DNA of 64,000 bases from Nocardia sp. NBC_00403 (GCF_036046055.1 NZ_CP107939.1:5084001-5148000); one strand, 5' to 3'; counted from the first letter of the stretch, positions 20,360 to 30,236 are shown. The notes: generated from the sequence alone by a model not told the origin. Made by a program: numbers and translations.

Positions 20360-21760
20360 TCAGGTCGCCTGACTGACCGAAGACATGTGGAAGTCGGGAA
20401 TTCGCAACGGCGGCATGGCCGTCCGGGTGAACCAGTCCTTCCATTCGCGGGGGAGCGTGGTCTCGGTCGCACCCGCTTCACTGACGCGGCGCAGTAGATC
20501 GATGGGGCTCTCGTTGAAGCGGAAGTTATTGACAGCGGCGGTGACTTCCCCGTTCTCGACGAGGTAGACGCCGTCACGAGTGAGTCCGGTCAGCAGCAGT
20601 GTGGCCGGGTCGACCTCGCGGATGTACCAGAGCGTGGTGAGCAGCAGGCCGCGTTGGGTGCGGGCAATCATATCGTCGAGATCGGCGTCGGAGCCGCCGG
20701 TGAGCAGCAAGTTCTCGGCGGGCAGCGTGGTGGGCGCATCGAATTCGGCGGCGGTGGCGCGCGGATAGACGAGAGATTCGATGACGCCGTCGCGCAACCA
20801 GTCGACCCGCTGTGCGGGCATGCCGTTGTCGAAGACCGAGAGCGCCTCCGAGGAAGCGGATGTCGCGACGAACGGACGGTATTCGAGACCACCGGCCCGC
20901 GGGTCGGAGTACAGGGTCAGCGGAATGTCGGTGAGCCGCTCACCGATTCGGGTACCGCCCGCGCGGGCAAAGGCGGTGTGACCCTCTTGCGCGCCGCGGC
21001 CCTCCATCTCCCAGGCCATGTAGATCATCAGGTCGGCGACTGCCGAGGGCGGCAGCAGGGTTTCGTAGCGGCCCGCGGGCAGCTCGACGCGCCGCTTGGA
21101 CCAATCGAGGCGACGTGCGAGCTCGGTGAGCAGGCGCGGAATGTCGACATCGGTGAAGTCAGCGGTGCCGACACCGACCCAGGCGCTGGCCAGATCGGCC
21201 CCATCGCCGCGTTTTCCATTGATCTCCACCGAACCGGTGGGCTGCACGAACCGGCGTCGGATACCGGTCGAGGTGCCGAGCCAGGTGGTGTGGATCTGGT
21301 GGTGGGCGAAACCGTAGAGGCGATCGGCACCGTCGAAACCCTTGGACAGGTCGCGGGCGAGGTCGGTGAAAACCTCGATGCCGGTGCTGCCCGGCGCCGC
21401 CGCCCAGTCGGCTGCGTTGTCGATGTCAGGGGTGAGCAACGGCATCGCGTCTTTGGCGGGTTCGGCGGTGCGGGCGGCCGCCTCGCTGGCACGCACCATG
21501 GCCTCGATGTCCTTCGGGTCGACACTGGTCGAGCTGATGCTGCCGACCCGCGCGGAGTTCGGTCCGTCGCGGAAGACCGAGATCACCGCCCAGTCGCGGG
21601 AAATCGAGGAGCCGTTGGTGGTCATCGAATTGCCTGCCCACCGCAGTGAAGCCTCGTTGGCGTCGGTGACGATCACTATTGCCTCGTCCGCGCGCGAGAG
21701 GGCGAGCGCCTGCTCGACGACCGCGCCCGCGGGCATCAGGCCGGTACCGATCGCGTTCAC
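20360..21760 (-). CDS. tldE: TldE/PmbA-type subunit of the TldD/E metallopeptidase
   Basis: A 466-residue partner subunit. In E. coli the TldD/TldE heterodimer degrades unfolded peptides and trims the microcin B17 leader; TldE itself lacks the metal site. No HExxxH motif is present here, as expected. It starts at a GTG (21760) whose GTGA overlaps the tldD stop, so the two are translationally coupled and made in equal amounts. Family landmarks: GFAHHQIHTTWLGTSTG in the middle and a C-terminal DPATLLLTGLTRDGVYLVENGE segment. No RiPP precursor gene was seen next to the pair, so the substrate is open. Confidence 0.88.
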   Translation of the reverse strand: MNAIGTGLMPAGAVVEQALALSRADEAIVIVTDANEASLRWAGNSMTTNGSSISRDWAVISVFRDGPNSARVGSISSTSVDPKDIEAMVRASEAAARTAEPAKDAMPLLTPDIDNAADWAAAPGSTGIEVFTDLARDLSKGFDGADRLYGFAHHQIHTTWLGTSTGIRRRFVQPTGSVEINGKRGDGADLASAWVGVGTADFTDVDIPRLLTELARRLDWSKRRVELPAGRYETLLPPSAVADLMIYMAWEMEGRGAQEGHTAFARAGGTRIGERLTDIPLTLYSDPRAGGLEYRPFVATSASSEALSVFDNGMPAQRVDWLRDGVIESLVYPRATAAEFDAPTTLPAENLLLTGGSDADLDDMIARTQRGLLLTTLWYIREVDPATLLLTGLTRDGVYLVENGEVTAAVNNFRFNESPIDLLRRVSEAGATETTLPREWKDWFTRTAMPPLRIPDFHMSSVSQAT

Positions 21761-23286
21761 TGGCCCGCCTCCGTCCGGGTGTTGAGAATGTTGATGCCGC
21801 GCACCAGAATCGATGGGCAGCCGTGACTGACCGCGGCGACCTGACCCGGCTGGGCCTTGCCGCAGTTGAACGCACCGCCGAGCCGCCAGGTGGACGGTCC
21901 GCCTACCGCCTCCATCGAGCCCCAGAAGTCGGTGGTCGTCGCCTGGTAGGCGACGTCGCGGAGCTGGCCGTCGAGCTTGCCGTCCCGGATACGGAAGAAC
22001 CGCTGGCCGGTGAACTGGAAGTTGTAGCGCTGCATGTCGATCGACCACGACTTGTCGCCGACGATGTAGATGCCGTTCTCGACGCGCGAAATGAGTTCTT
22101 CGGTCGTGGTGTCGTGGGTGGGATCGGGTTGTAGCGAGACGTTGGCCATGCGCTGGATCGGGACATGGTGCGGCGAGTCGGCGTAGGAGCAGCCGTTCGA
22201 GCGGTCCAGCCCGAGACGCGGAGCGAACACGCGGTCGAGTTGGTAGCCGACGAGGACGCCGTCACGCACCAGATCCCAGCGCTGCCCGGCAACGCCTTCG
22301 TCGTCGTAACCGACGGTGGCGAGACCGTGCTCCTGGGTGCGGTCGCCGGTGACGTGCATGATCGGGGTGCCGTACGGCAGGGTGCCGAGCTTGTCCGGCG
22401 TCGCGAACGAGGTACCGGCGTAGGCGGATTCGTAGCCGATGGCGCGGTCGTATTCGGTGGCGTGGCCGATGGACTCGTGGATGGTCAGCCACAGGTTGGT
22501 CGGGTCGATGACCAGATCGGTGGGGCCTGCCTGCACGGTCGGGGCTTTTACCTTCTCGGTCAGCCACCCGGGGATCTGTGCGAGCTCGCCGCCCCAGTCC
22601 CACGTGCTGTCCGTGCCGGTGAGGTACTCCCAGCCGCGTCCCGCGGGGGGCGCGAGGGTACGCATGGTTTCGAAGACGCCCGCCGCGGAATCGACGGTGA
22701 TCGCCTCGAATTGCGGATACAGCCGTACCCGCTGCTGGGTGATGGTCGAGCCCGCGGTGTCGGCGTAGAAGGTCTGTTCCTTGACCTGCAGCACCGAGGA
22801 GGTGACGTGGTCGACGCCGTCGGCGGCAGACAGTCGGCCCGAATAGTCCTGCAGCAGCGCGACCTTGTCCGTGGTCGACACCGCGAAGGGGTCGATGTCA
22901 TACGACGACACCCATCGCACATTGTCGTAGCGGGGCTCCGCGGCAAGCTCGACGCGCTCACGGTTCAGCGCACGCAACGTCGTTGCCACCGTCACCGCGC
23001 GGCGGGCCACCTCGGTCGCGGCCTGTGGGGTGAGCGCGGCGTGCGAGGCGAAGCCCCACGTGCCGTCGACCACCACGCGGACCGCGAAACCGAGATCGGT
23101 CGCATTGGTGATTGCCTCCACTCGGCCGTCTCGCAAGCGGATCGACTGGGTGACCAGCCGGTGTACTCGCAGATCCGCGTGCTCTGCCCCCGCCGCCTTC
23201 GCCGCGGACAACGCGGCATCGGCGAGCGCGGTCAGCGGCAGCGAAAGGAACTCGGCGTCCACATCCTTGGAAGTCGCGATGCTCAC
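21757..23286 (-). CDS. tldD: TldD metallopeptidase catalytic subunit
   Basis: The 509-residue catalytic half of the TldD/E protease. The zinc site HESIGHATEYD (HExxxH type) and the C-terminal FNCGKAQPGQ, whose Cys is the additional conserved ligand in this family, are both present. A GTG at 23286 is preferred over the upstream ATG because it matches the family N terminus; the ribosome binding site is weak. It is first gene of a two-gene operon with tldE. Known roles are processing of modified-peptide leaders and turnover of antitoxins; here the substrate cannot be told from context. Confidence 0.9.
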   Translation of the reverse strand: MSIATSKDVDAEFLSLPLTALADAALSAAKAAGAEHADLRVHRLVTQSIRLRDGRVEAITNATDLGFAVRVVVDGTWGFASHAALTPQAATEVARRAVTVATTLRALNRERVELAAEPRYDNVRWVSSYDIDPFAVSTTDKVALLQDYSGRLSAADGVDHVTSSVLQVKEQTFYADTAGSTITQQRVRLYPQFEAITVDSAAGVFETMRTLAPPAGRGWEYLTGTDSTWDWGGELAQIPGWLTEKVKAPTVQAGPTDLVIDPTNLWLTIHESIGHATEYDRAIGYESAYAGTSFATPDKLGTLPYGTPIMHVTGDRTQEHGLATVGYDDEGVAGQRWDLVRDGVLVGYQLDRVFAPRLGLDRSNGCSYADSPHHVPIQRMANVSLQPDPTHDTTTEELISRVENGIYIVGDKSWSIDMQRYNFQFTGQRFFRIRDGKLDGQLRDVAYQATTTDFWGSMEAVGGPSTWRLGGAFNCGKAQPGQVAAVSHGCPSILVRGINILNTRTEAGQ

Positions 23287-23623
23287 CCGGACCAACTTAG
23301 TCGCTCCCCTCGCTACAGTGGCGCAGCACCGCAAATACACGCCGCGCGAGTATGCCTACGGCGCAATGTTGCATGAACCGCAAAGCGGCACACGATGCTT
23401 GCGCGGTGCCCCGTATCGCGACAGCCCAAAACGCTTGAATGGGTGAATGTTCGGCCGAGCCCTGGCGAACCGCGACGCACCAGATCAGAGGTTCGTTGCT
23501 ATCGGAAGTGCAGGCTGCAGGACGCCGCGCCGGTCGTCGCAAATCGGGGTGGATGGGACTTCGACCATCGCAAATGGGTAACGGCACGCGCGAAACCGTC
23601 GCCTACCGTACCCAAGTCGCCAA

Positions 23624-24298
23624 ATGCCGTACTGTGCCCGCGTGCCGCCATCCGCCCTCCGCGATCGCAAACGAGACCGTACCCGCCGCGCCCTCCTCGA
23701 GGCAGCCGTCGAACTATTCGAGAGTAGAGGCTACGAGGAAACGACGGTGGCCGACATCGCCGCCGTGGCGGAGGTCGGCACCCGCACGTTCTTCAATTAC
23801 TTCGCGAGCAAAGAAGAACTGCTGTTCCCAGAGCAGGACGAACGCGTGCGCGCGGCGGTGGCCGCGATCGCCAGCCGTCGCCCCGGCGAACGTCCGGTGG
23901 AGGTGCTGCTGCGTGCGCTGCGCGCGGCGGGCGACAATCCCGGCGAACATCTCGTCGACGATCTGAGCGCGCGGATCGCCGCATTGCGCGCACAGGTCTC
24001 GCGGATCGTGCCCGCGGTGAGCGGGCGTGCGGCGCACGCACAGTTGGTCGCCCAGCGGGAGATCGCCAGGCAACTGCACCACGCGTTTCCCTCGGAACTG
24101 GACGAGGTCGGCGCCGCGGCGCTGGTCGGTGCGGTCGTCGGGGCTGTCTCCGGTGCGCTCACCGTGCTGTTCCAGAGTCCGCACGCCGGTGCGGAGGACG
24201 GCGAGCGACTGCACCAGCACATCCACGAAACGACCTCGCGGGTGCTGCAACCCTGGCTCGCCTCGAACTCCACCATGCACGCCCATCCGGTCGGCTGA
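23624..24298 (+). CDS. TetR-family transcriptional regulator
   Basis: About 224 residues. The N-terminal TetR HTH is clear (RRALLEAAVELFESRGYEE, then TVADIAAVAEVGTRTFFNYF, then SKEELLF); the C-terminal ligand domain is alanine-rich and diverges as usual. The start is either the ATG at 23624 or the GTG at 23642, which better matches the family. It is divergent from tldD across a 337-bp gap (23287-23623) in which I saw no other gene and no clean palindrome. The target is unknown. Confidence 0.85.
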   Translation: MPYCARVPPSALRDRKRDRTRRALLEAAVELFESRGYEETTVADIAAVAEVGTRTFFNYFASKEELLFPEQDERVRAAVAAIASRRPGERPVEVLLRALRAAGDNPGEHLVDDLSARIAALRAQVSRIVPAVSGRAAHAQLVAQREIARQLHHAFPSELDEVGAAALVGAVVGAVSGALTVLFQSPHAGAEDGERLHQHIHETTSRVLQPWLASNSTMHAHPVG

Positions 24299-24315
24299 AC
24301 ACTGCGCTTGCCTCG

Positions 24316-25275
24316 TCAGCCGAATTGCTGCCAGCCCAACCGAACCACCATCACGATCACCACCACGAGCAGCACGATCCGCACGAACTCCGCGCCCTTG
24401 CGTAAAGCCATGCGTGAGCCGGTGATCGCGCCCGCCACATTGCACACGGCCATGGCCGCGCCGAGCCCGAACATGATGTGACCGGTCACGCCGAAGAAAA
24501 TCAGCGCGCCGACGTTCGACCCGCAGTTGATCACCTTCGCCATCGCCGCAGCGCGCACGAACTCGGTGCCGAGCAGCGTCGCGAAGGTGATGATCAGAAA
24601 CGTGCCGGTGCCCGGTCCGAGCAGGCCGTCGTAGAAACCGACGAGCCCGGCGGCCAGCGCGACCACCAAGATGAATTTGCGCCGCGTCGGCGGATGCGTC
24701 GCGATCGTGACACCGATCGCTGGGCGCAGGGTGACGAAGACCGCGACCCCGACCAGCACCACCATCACGATCGGAATGAACAGGTCGCGGTCGATGAGGG
24801 AGACCGCGGCAGCGCCGGCCGCGGCGGCCACCGCGGCGATGCCCGCGGCCGGCAGCAGTACCCGCCAGCGCATCGGAACCTTCCGCGCGAAGGTCGCTAC
24901 CGAGGCTCCTGTGCCCGCGACGGCCGCGAATTTGTTTGTGCCGAGCGCGGTTTGCGGCGTGATCCCAGGCGATACCAGGAACAGGGTCGGCAAGATGATC
25001 AATCCGCCGCCACCGACCACCGCGTCGACCCAACCCGCGGCCGTAGCGGCAACCAGTAAGGCCGCCCAGTCTGCAAAATCCACGCGGTCAGGAAACCAGA
25101 CGGGCGGGGGTCGGATCGTCGGCACCCATGTGCTGCGGCGGTCGACCTGCCGCTTCGCGCGGATCTCCCGAGCGTTCGCCATGCGGGAGCTGGGATCGCC
25201 GGGGATGCCCGAGCCGGGGTCGGCCGCATCGATGAGATCGGCGGGAGCGCTGGTCTGTGTGGGTCGGGCCGACAT
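24316..25275 (-). CDS. TSUP-family (TauE/SafE) membrane permease
   Basis: A 319-residue inner-membrane protein, probably exporting a sulfonate, sulfite or other organic anion. Two homologous halves of about four membrane segments are visible; the first carries AGWVDAVVGGGGLIILPTL and TALGTNKFAAVAGTG, the second GFYDGLLGPGTGTFLI and AKVINCGSNVGALIFF, all family signatures. The first roughly 60 residues are polar and may be an overlong start; an internal ATG (MANAREI) is an alternative. It faces the two-component kinase divergently. Confidence 0.85.
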   Translation of the reverse strand: MSARPTQTSAPADLIDAADPGSGIPGDPSSRMANAREIRAKRQVDRRSTWVPTIRPPPVWFPDRVDFADWAALLVAATAAGWVDAVVGGGGLIILPTLFLVSPGITPQTALGTNKFAAVAGTGASVATFARKVPMRWRVLLPAAGIAAVAAAAGAAAVSLIDRDLFIPIVMVVLVGVAVFVTLRPAIGVTIATHPPTRRKFILVVALAAGLVGFYDGLLGPGTGTFLIITFATLLGTEFVRAAAMAKVINCGSNVGALIFFGVTGHIMFGLGAAMAVCNVAGAITGSRMALRKGAEFVRIVLLVVVIVMVVRLGWQQFG

Positions 25276-25382
25276 GCGCGGAAGGTCGATCCGGCGCGCC
25301 GAGCTGATCGCGGGCCGGCCGACACGCGGGATCTCCCGATCGGCCCACCGAGTGTGTCCGACCTCGACATAGGCTGATATTT

Positions 25383-26558
25383 GTGCGCCGATTCAGTCTG
25401 TGGCTTCGCGGTAGGCCCCTTGTCGCGGATTCGGGCCTGGCCATGGCGTTGTTGCTGCTCGAGGTGCTCGGCGTGGCCAATTCCGATCACAAGCTCGCCT
25501 ACCTCGGCATCGGGGTGCTACTGCCCGGTCCGGTGGCCTTCCGTCGGCTGTATCCGCGTGCGATGGCGGCGGCGATGCTGGCTCTGTCGATCACCTCCAC
25601 GGTGGTCGGATATTTGGCCGAGGACAAGGCCGATCACATCGCACTGTTCGGGCTCGGCATCATGCTCTACACACTGGTCGCCTATGTCGGCCGCCGCGAG
25701 GGTCTGTGGTTCGCGGCTGGACTCGCGGTGGACAGCAGTTTTTCCTTCCTGCTGTTACACAAGCCCGCGGGCAGCGACGCTATCTTCACCGCGATGTTCT
25801 TCCTGCTGTGCTGGACGCTCGCGGAATTCATCGGTGCACGGCACGCCTATGACACCGAGGTCGCGGCACGACTCGCGGTCGCCGACTACGACCGGGAACG
25901 GCGTGCGCACGACGCGGTGTCCTTCGAACGCACCCGTATCGCGCGTGAACTCCACGACGTCGTCGCGCACGCGGTGAGCGTGATCATCGTGCAGGCCGAC
26001 GGCGCGAGGTATGCACTGCGTCGCGACCCCGACGCCGCCGAGCAAGCCCTCACCACCATCGCAGGCACCGGCCGCGAGGCACTGCGCGAACTGCGCCGCA
26101 CCGTCGCGCTGCTGCGTATCGAACCAGCGCTCGAGCAGGTGCCGCAGCACGGGACCGCTGGCATCGCCAAGCTCGTCGAGATGATGCGCGGCACCGGCCT
26201 CGCCGTCGAACTAGAGCTGACCGGGGAACTCGACACCATCCCGCCCGAGGTCAGCCTCGGTGTGCACCGCATCGTCCAGGAATCACTGACCAACACCCTG
26301 CGCCACGCGGGCCCGCACCCGAAAGCCTGGGTCCGGGTGCTGCGGCGGGAGACCGACGTCCTGATCGAGGTCACCGACTCCGGCGGTATCCCGGTCCAGG
26401 ACCCGAACGGCAACGCGATCAAGGGCGGCGGTATGGGGCTGGCCGGAATGCGTGAGCGCATTGCCGTCCTCAGCGGCACCCTCGAAACGGGCCGCGCTAC
26501 CGACGGCGCCTGGCGCGTGTGCGCGACTATTCCGCTCGACATCTCCGACGAGACCTGA
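25383..26558 (+). CDS. Sensor histidine kinase (NarL-type partner, HisKA_3)
   Basis: A 391-residue kinase with an N-terminal membrane part (about five hydrophobic segments in residues 15-150), then the HisKA_3 dimerisation helix with the phospho-accepting His in RIARELHDVVAHAVSVI, and a C-terminal HATPase with HRIVQESLTNTLRHA (N box) and GGMGLAGMRERI (G box). It starts at GTG 25383. It pairs with the response regulator 150 bp downstream. The signal is unknown. Confidence 0.93.
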   Translation: MRRFSLWLRGRPLVADSGLAMALLLLEVLGVANSDHKLAYLGIGVLLPGPVAFRRLYPRAMAAAMLALSITSTVVGYLAEDKADHIALFGLGIMLYTLVAYVGRREGLWFAAGLAVDSSFSFLLLHKPAGSDAIFTAMFFLLCWTLAEFIGARHAYDTEVAARLAVADYDRERRAHDAVSFERTRIARELHDVVAHAVSVIIVQADGARYALRRDPDAAEQALTTIAGTGREALRELRRTVALLRIEPALEQVPQHGTAGIAKLVEMMRGTGLAVELELTGELDTIPPEVSLGVHRIVQESLTNTLRHAGPHPKAWVRVLRRETDVLIEVTDSGGIPVQDPNGNAIKGGGMGLAGMRERIAVLSGTLETGRATDGAWRVCATIPLDISDET

Positions 26559-26708
26559 GGCTGAGCCGGAATCATCCAGTAGTGCAACGGCTTTCGTGAT
26601 GGGGCAGCCGAGACTGCCGGTCCGGGAAGGAAACAGGGCGGCACAGGATCGGAAGGTGGGCGAGGCTGGACCGGCGGGGTGGACCCGCAGGGACGATAGA
26701 TTGGGCAG

Positions 26709-27368
26709 GTGCCGATCACTGTTCTCGTTGTCGATGACCAGGAACTCATGCGCATGGGGTTGAAGATGGTGCTGGGTGCGCATCCCGACATCGAGGTGAT
26801 CGGAGAGGCCGAGAACGGCGCCATGGCGGTGTCACGAGCCAAGGAGCTGCGGCCGGATGTGGTGTTGATGGACGTGCGGATGCCCGTCGTCGACGGTGTC
26901 ACCGCGACCGGGCGGATCGTCGACGCCGGCGACGGCTGCCGAGTGCTGGTGATGACGACGTTCGATCTCGACGAGCATGCTTTGGGGGCGCTGCGGGCGG
27001 GGGCGAGCGGCTTCCTGCTGAAGGACACCCCACCCGAGGATCTGATCTCTGCCATTCGGAGCGTGGCGGCGGGGGACGCGGTGGTGTCGCCCAAAGTGAC
27101 CAAGCGGCTGCTGGATCGGCTTATTGCCGACGACCCGGGTGGGATGCGTGACCCCGGTGTCCTCGACGTGCTGACCGCGAGGGAGCGTGAGGTGCTCGAG
27201 CAGATCGCCGCCGGTCGCTCCAATGCGGAGATCGCCGAGCAGTTGTACCTTTCGGAGGCGACCGTCAAGACGCATGTGGGCCGGGTGCTGACCAAACTCG
27301 GTCTGCGCGATCGAGTCCAAGCGGTCGTGCTGGCGTACGAGACCGGCTTGGTGCGGCCGGGCGGGTAA
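26709..27368 (+). CDS. NarL/LuxR-type response regulator
   Basis: A 219-residue regulator: receiver domain with VVDDQ acidic pair, phospho-acceptor Asp in VVLMDVRMP, conserved Thr (MTTFD) and Lys (LLKDTPPEDL); a C-terminal LuxR HTH (LTAREREVLEQIAAGRSNAEIAEQL, then EATVKTHVGRVLTKLG). It starts at GTG 26709. It forms a two-component system with the kinase upstream; the intervening 150 bp contain no recognisable terminator. Confidence 0.95.
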   Translation: MPITVLVVDDQELMRMGLKMVLGAHPDIEVIGEAENGAMAVSRAKELRPDVVLMDVRMPVVDGVTATGRIVDAGDGCRVLVMTTFDLDEHALGALRAGASGFLLKDTPPEDLISAIRSVAAGDAVVSPKVTKRLLDRLIADDPGGMRDPGVLDVLTAREREVLEQIAAGRSNAEIAEQLYLSEATVKTHVGRVLTKLGLRDRVQAVVLAYETGLVRPGG

Positions 27369-27459
27369 GCGTGAGGTCTCAGCGAGATATCAGGCTCGTT
27401 CGGGAGAAAAGCGGGTCCATGGTGCGTTGGAATGAAGTAGATCGTCCGAAAGGGGCGCC

Positions 27460-27939
27460 ATGCCTGCCGTATTGTTCGTGCTTTATCTGGTCGTCGAGTT
27501 CGCCGCGCTCTTCGGTCTCAGCCAGCTGATCGGCACCTTTCCCGCCATCCTGGTGCTGATCGGGGTATCGGCTGCGGGCGTGCTGCTGATCCGCTCCCAG
27601 GGCAGGCGCGTGTTCGAGCAGCTCGGTCGCGCGGGCCGCGGGGAGGCCGCCCCCGGCGCCGCTGTCACCAACGGCGTACTCGTTGCCGCAGGCACCTTCC
27701 TGATCTCCATCCCCGGCCTGGTCACCTCGGTGGTCGGCCTGCTCCTCCTCCTGCCGCCGACCCGCTTCGTTATTCGGCCGTTCGTGACCGCCCTCGGCGC
27801 TCGGCGCCTCAGCCGCCTGGCCGCCGCGATGCCTTACCGCGGCGTGGTCATCGACGGTGACAATGTCGTCGATGGCGTCGTCGTCTCCGAGTGGTATGAC
27901 GACGGACGGTCGTCGACTCGGCGCGCGATCGGTGACTGA
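27460..27939 (+). CDS. fxsA: FxsA-family membrane protein
   Basis: A 159-residue membrane protein with three to four hydrophobic segments (VLYLVVEFAALFGLSQLIG, FPAILVLIGVSAAGVLLI, LVAAGTFLISIPGLVTSVVGLLLLLP) and the FxsA hallmark R-S-Q-G-R-R-V-F after helix two. In E. coli FxsA counters F-plasmid phage exclusion; its actinobacterial role is unclear. In Mycobacterium tuberculosis the homologue (Rv2053c) lies close to ppm1/lnt (Rv2051c) and rbpA (Rv2050), and the same neighbours appear here. Confidence 0.88.
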   Translation: MPAVLFVLYLVVEFAALFGLSQLIGTFPAILVLIGVSAAGVLLIRSQGRRVFEQLGRAGRGEAAPGAAVTNGVLVAAGTFLISIPGLVTSVVGLLLLLPPTRFVIRPFVTALGARRLSRLAAAMPYRGVVIDGDNVVDGVVVSEWYDDGRSSTRRAIGD

Positions 27940-27991
27940 GCTGTCGGGGTCGGACTGTCGAAGTGCGTGCCGTGCCCTAGGGTCTAGCACA

Positions 27992-28294
27992 ATGTCCGAT
28001 CCGATGTCACTCGCACATATCCGCTCCCGCATCGATGCGCTCGACGCGGACCTTGTCCGGCTCTTGGCCGACCGCCAGGAACTGGTGCGCATGGCCGCCA
28101 CACACAAGACCGATGAGCACGCGGTGCGAGCGCCCGCCCGGGTAGAGGCGGTAGTCGCCTTGGCGCGGGAGCGCGCCGCCGCGGCGGGGTTGGCGCCCGC
28201 GGTCGCCGAATCGGTATGGCGGGCAATGATCGGCGCCTTCATCGAACTCGAACTGGCGGAGCAGGCCGCGATTCGCGACCGGGTCGGCTCGTAG
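27992..28294 (+). CDS. Chorismate mutase (AroQ fold)
   Basis: A 100-residue all-helical chorismate mutase converting chorismate to prephenate on the way to Phe and Tyr. The first helix, IRSRIDALDADLVRLLADRQ, shows the catalytic Arg and the family pattern; the following K in AATHK and the C-terminal helix (WRAMIGAFIELELAEQAAI) complete the AroQ layout. ATG 27992 is chosen over the longer upstream frame, whose extra residues are low complexity. There is no signal peptide, so it is the cytoplasmic form. Confidence 0.88.
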   Translation: MSDPMSLAHIRSRIDALDADLVRLLADRQELVRMAATHKTDEHAVRAPARVEAVVALARERAAAAGLAPAVAESVWRAMIGAFIELELAEQAAIRDRVGS

Positions 28295-28357
28295 CGCTTT
28301 CGACCGCTGGGCACCCGCCTACTTCCCCACGGCGGTCCGAAGGGCTATCGTGCCCAG

Positions 28358-28609
28358 ATGGCCACCGAGCAGCTCACCGTGACGGTGAGCCAGGAGCTGG
28401 CCGCAGCCGTCAGGCAGGCGGCGGCGGCTGCGGGACAATCTATTTCCGGATTCACGGCCGCGGCGCTGCGGCTGGAGCTCATTGCTGTGGAGGCGGGTTG
28501 CCGCGCTTCGGGCAGTGGGCACGGTGCGTCGCCGCCCGCGTATGCCGAAGTCATGGCGCTGTTGGCGTTGCCGCCCGACGAGTCACCGCAAGCGGCGCTG
28601 AAAGGCTGA
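28358..28609 (+). CDS. Ribbon-helix-helix (CopG/Arc-like) protein
   Basis: An 83-residue protein whose first half fits an RHH fold: beta strand LTVTVSQEL, helix AAAVRQAAAAAG, turn QSISG, helix FTAAALRLELIA. Such proteins bind operators and often serve as antitoxins, but no toxin-like ORF adjoins it (chorismate mutase before, amidohydrolase after). A stand-alone DNA-binding role is the simplest reading. Confidence 0.65.
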   Translation: MATEQLTVTVSQELAAAVRQAAAAAGQSISGFTAAALRLELIAVEAGCRASGSGHGASPPAYAEVMALLALPPDESPQAALKG

Positions 28610-28637
28610 CGAGCCACATACGGCAGACTGGTCTCCC

Positions 28638-30236
28638 GTGAGTACCCAGTTGCTGATCGGCGGTCGCTTCTACAGTTCAAGTTCACCTGACGCGACGGCG
28701 ATGGCGGTGACCGACGGGACCGTGGTGTGGCTCGGCGCTGAGCAACCGGGCCGGGCGCTGCATCCCGATGCGGAGATCATCGACCTCGGCGGTGCGTTCG
28801 TGGCACCGGCGTTCGTCGATCCGCACGTGCATGTGACGGCGCTCGGCTTGAAGCTGACGGGGTTGGACCTGTCGCTCGCGCGTTCGCTCGCCCACTGCCT
28901 GGAACTGCTGCGCGAATACGCGACCGCACATCCCGAAGGGGCGATCCTCGGTGACGGCTGGGACGAGACGCGCTGGGCTGAAGGCAGGCCGCCGACTATC
29001 GAGGAGATCGACGCTGCGGCGGGGATCGGCCGTCAGGTCTACCTGTCACGGGTCGACGCGCATTCGGCAGTGGTGTCCACCGCGCTGTTGAACGCCGTGC
29101 CCCAGATAACCGGCGCGACCGGATTCACCAGGGGTGAACCCTTGCGCGTCACCGCGCATCACCTGGTGCGCACGACCGTGCTCGCGGGATTGGATCGGGC
29201 CCACCGTGATCGGGCCCGCCGGGCGGCTCTGGATGCCGCGGCCGCCCGTGGCATCGTCGCCGTGCACGAGTGCGCTGGACCGGAGATCGCGGGCCGCGCC
29301 GACGTGCGCGAACTGCTCGAGTTCAAGCACGGTGTCGAGGTTCGCGCGTACTGGGGTGAGCTGGTGCGCACCGCGGACGAGGCGCGGGCCCTGGCCGGTG
29401 AACTCGGTGTGCATGCACTGGGCGGCGATCTGTTCGTCGACGGCTCGCTCGGTTCGCACACCGCCTGGCTGCGCGAGCCGTATGCCGACTCCAGCGGCTC
29501 CGGCATCGGCTACATCGACACCGACGCGATCGCCGCACACGTGCAGGCGTGCACCGAGGCAGGCGTCCAGGCGGGCTTCCATGTTATCGGCGACGCCGCG
29601 ATGGACGCGGTGGTCGCCGGATTCGAGCGGGTGGTGACAGCTCTGGGCGGACCGGCCGTCGCCGCGCGCGCGCACCGCGTCGAACATGCGGAAATGATCG
29701 ATGCCGAGCAGATCCGCAAACTCGCCGCCTGGGGTGTAATCGCCAGCGTGCAACCCGCTTTCGACGCGACCTGGGGCGGGCAGGACGGAATGTACGCCGC
29801 CCGACTCGGTGGTGAACGCGCCGCCACTTTGAATCCCTTCGCCGCGATGGCCGCTGCCGGTATCGCGCTCGCGATCGGATCGGACGCACCGGTCACTGCT
29901 CTTGAACCCTGGTCGGCCGTCCGCGCCGCCGTCCAGCACCGTACTTCCGGCCACGGTCTCTCGCCGCGCGCCGCCTTCGCCGCAGCAACCAGGGGAGCGT
30001 GGCGAGCGGGCGGAGTTCGCGACGGCATCGCGGGCACGCTGATCCCCGGCGCTCCCGCATCCTACGCGGTGTGGGACGCCGACGAACTCGTCGTCGCCGC
30101 AGCCGCGGACACGGTCCAGCGCTGGTCCACCGACCCGCGTTCCCGCGTTCCCGGACTGCCCCCGCTGGACCTCGATGCGCCACTGCCGACCTGTTTGCGC
30201 ACCGTGCACCGCGGAGTAACGATTCATGAAGCGTGA
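28638..30236 (+). CDS. Amidohydrolase family 3 (YtcJ-like) metal-dependent hydrolase
   Basis: A 532-residue enzyme of the amidohydrolase superfamily, probably hydrolysing a C-N bond in a small amide or cyclic substrate. The first metal site HVHVTALG sits near residue 63 after the small beta domain; the GDGWDETRW motif near residue 100 is typical of the YtcJ group; later come HVIGDAAMDAV and HRVEHAEMID (His ligands) and AIGSDAPV (the catalytic Asp). It starts at GTG 28638. The substrate cannot be inferred. Confidence 0.88.
   Translation: MSTQLLIGGRFYSSSSPDATAMAVTDGTVVWLGAEQPGRALHPDAEIIDLGGAFVAPAFVDPHVHVTALGLKLTGLDLSLARSLAHCLELLREYATAHPEGAILGDGWDETRWAEGRPPTIEEIDAAAGIGRQVYLSRVDAHSAVVSTALLNAVPQITGATGFTRGEPLRVTAHHLVRTTVLAGLDRAHRDRARRAALDAAAARGIVAVHECAGPEIAGRADVRELLEFKHGVEVRAYWGELVRTADEARALAGELGVHALGGDLFVDGSLGSHTAWLREPYADSSGSGIGYIDTDAIAAHVQACTEAGVQAGFHVIGDAAMDAVVAGFERVVTALGGPAVAARAHRVEHAEMIDAEQIRKLAAWGVIASVQPAFDATWGGQDGMYAARLGGERAATLNPFAAMAAAGIALAIGSDAPVTALEPWSAVRAAVQHRTSGHGLSPRAAFAAATRGAWRAGGVRDGIAGTLIPGAPASYAVWDADELVVAAAADTVQRWSTDPRSRVPGLPPLDLDAPLPTCLRTVHRGVTIHEA

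Noticed and set aside
20360..23286. RiPP maturation locus based on TldD/TldE
   Set aside because: The protease pair is intact but no precursor peptide, cyclodehydratase or other modifying enzyme is adjacent, so it is most likely the housekeeping copy.
28358..28609. Toxin-antitoxin module
   Set aside because: The RHH protein resembles an antitoxin, but there is no toxin-sized ORF on either side.
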